Below are positions 41,300-41,328 of a stretch of DNA of 41,328 nucleotides, one piece after another; the first letter of the stretch is position 1, and every line of letters starts with the position of its first letter. The notes under the pieces are model-generated. The model did not search any database. It was not told where the DNA came from and worked only from the letters and a program-made list of their open reading frames with translations. Source of the stretch: a virus. Location of the stretch: positions 1 to 41,328 of the IMG/VR virus record IMGVR_UViG_3300031758_000171, one strand, 5' to 3'. Position numbers and translations under genes: made by a program.

Positions 41300-41328
41300 A
41301 TTGGCGAACAAGTTTCGGTATTACTCAA

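Overview
The window is part of the genome of a tailed, double-stranded DNA phage (siphovirus type, HK97-fold capsid) that most likely infects an actinobacterium. The large terminase, portal, S78-type maturation protease, scaffold-capsid fusion and tail-tube proteins all have the sequence style of actinophage proteins. The base composition is clearly low in G+C for an actinophage, which suggests a low-GC host such as the freshwater planktonic Actinobacteria. That host assignment is inference.

Layout. Almost everything is on the minus strand and reads from high to low coordinates: a small unknown gene (40974-41243), terminase large subunit (39519-40910), a control region (38024-38937), a helix-turn-helix protein that may be the small terminase (37499-38023), a CxC protein, a DUF1360-like membrane protein, portal (34992-36818), a Dps/ferritin-like protein (34509-34982), a 3229-residue polyvalent protein (24820-34509), two small acidic proteins, a 4108-residue polyvalent protein (11866-24192), an acidic protein of 228 residues, a 1757-residue protease-containing protein (5864-11137), scaffold+major capsid (3707-5719), a capsid-like structural protein (2516-3604), and two tandem paralogous tail-tube proteins (24-2498). 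The only plus-strand gene is a dual-specificity phosphatase (38938-39483) with its own promoter and terminator, a moron-like cassette inserted between the terminase and the rest of the late operon.

How the genes work together. The terminase and HTH protein package DNA through the portal. The scaffold/capsid fusion builds the procapsid and the S78 protease matures it. The unusual part is that about 27 kb, roughly two thirds of the window, encodes three giant head-locus proteins (1757, 3229 and 4108 residues). The 3229-residue protein holds five ADP-ribosyltransferase-like domains in series, separated by a recurrent short linker (V-N/S-Y-A-P), and ends in a coiled coil plus an HExxH metallopeptidase-like domain. 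The 4108-residue protein carries ParB/Srx-like, GNAT-like, HipA/PI-kinase-like and Nudix-like segments within many small beta modules, and has the same linker once. Both share a basic N-terminal module preceded by a hydrophobic-[T/V]-A-A-G motif, and related motifs recur at the scaffold/capsid boundary and in the portal and protease. My leading hypothesis is that these are procapsid-loaded effector polyproteins, possibly cut by the phage protease and delivered with the DNA. A Dps-like protein in the same operon may be a further head cargo or DNA-protection factor.

Non-coding content. A 0.9-kb gap (38024-38937) contains helically phased direct repeats, several inverted repeats and a potential structured RNA, and is the best candidate for a packaging site, origin or master control region. 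Two genes show a TACAAT box exactly 6 bases before ATG, which is the layout expected for leaderless transcripts. No tRNA, CRISPR array or insertion sequence was seen.
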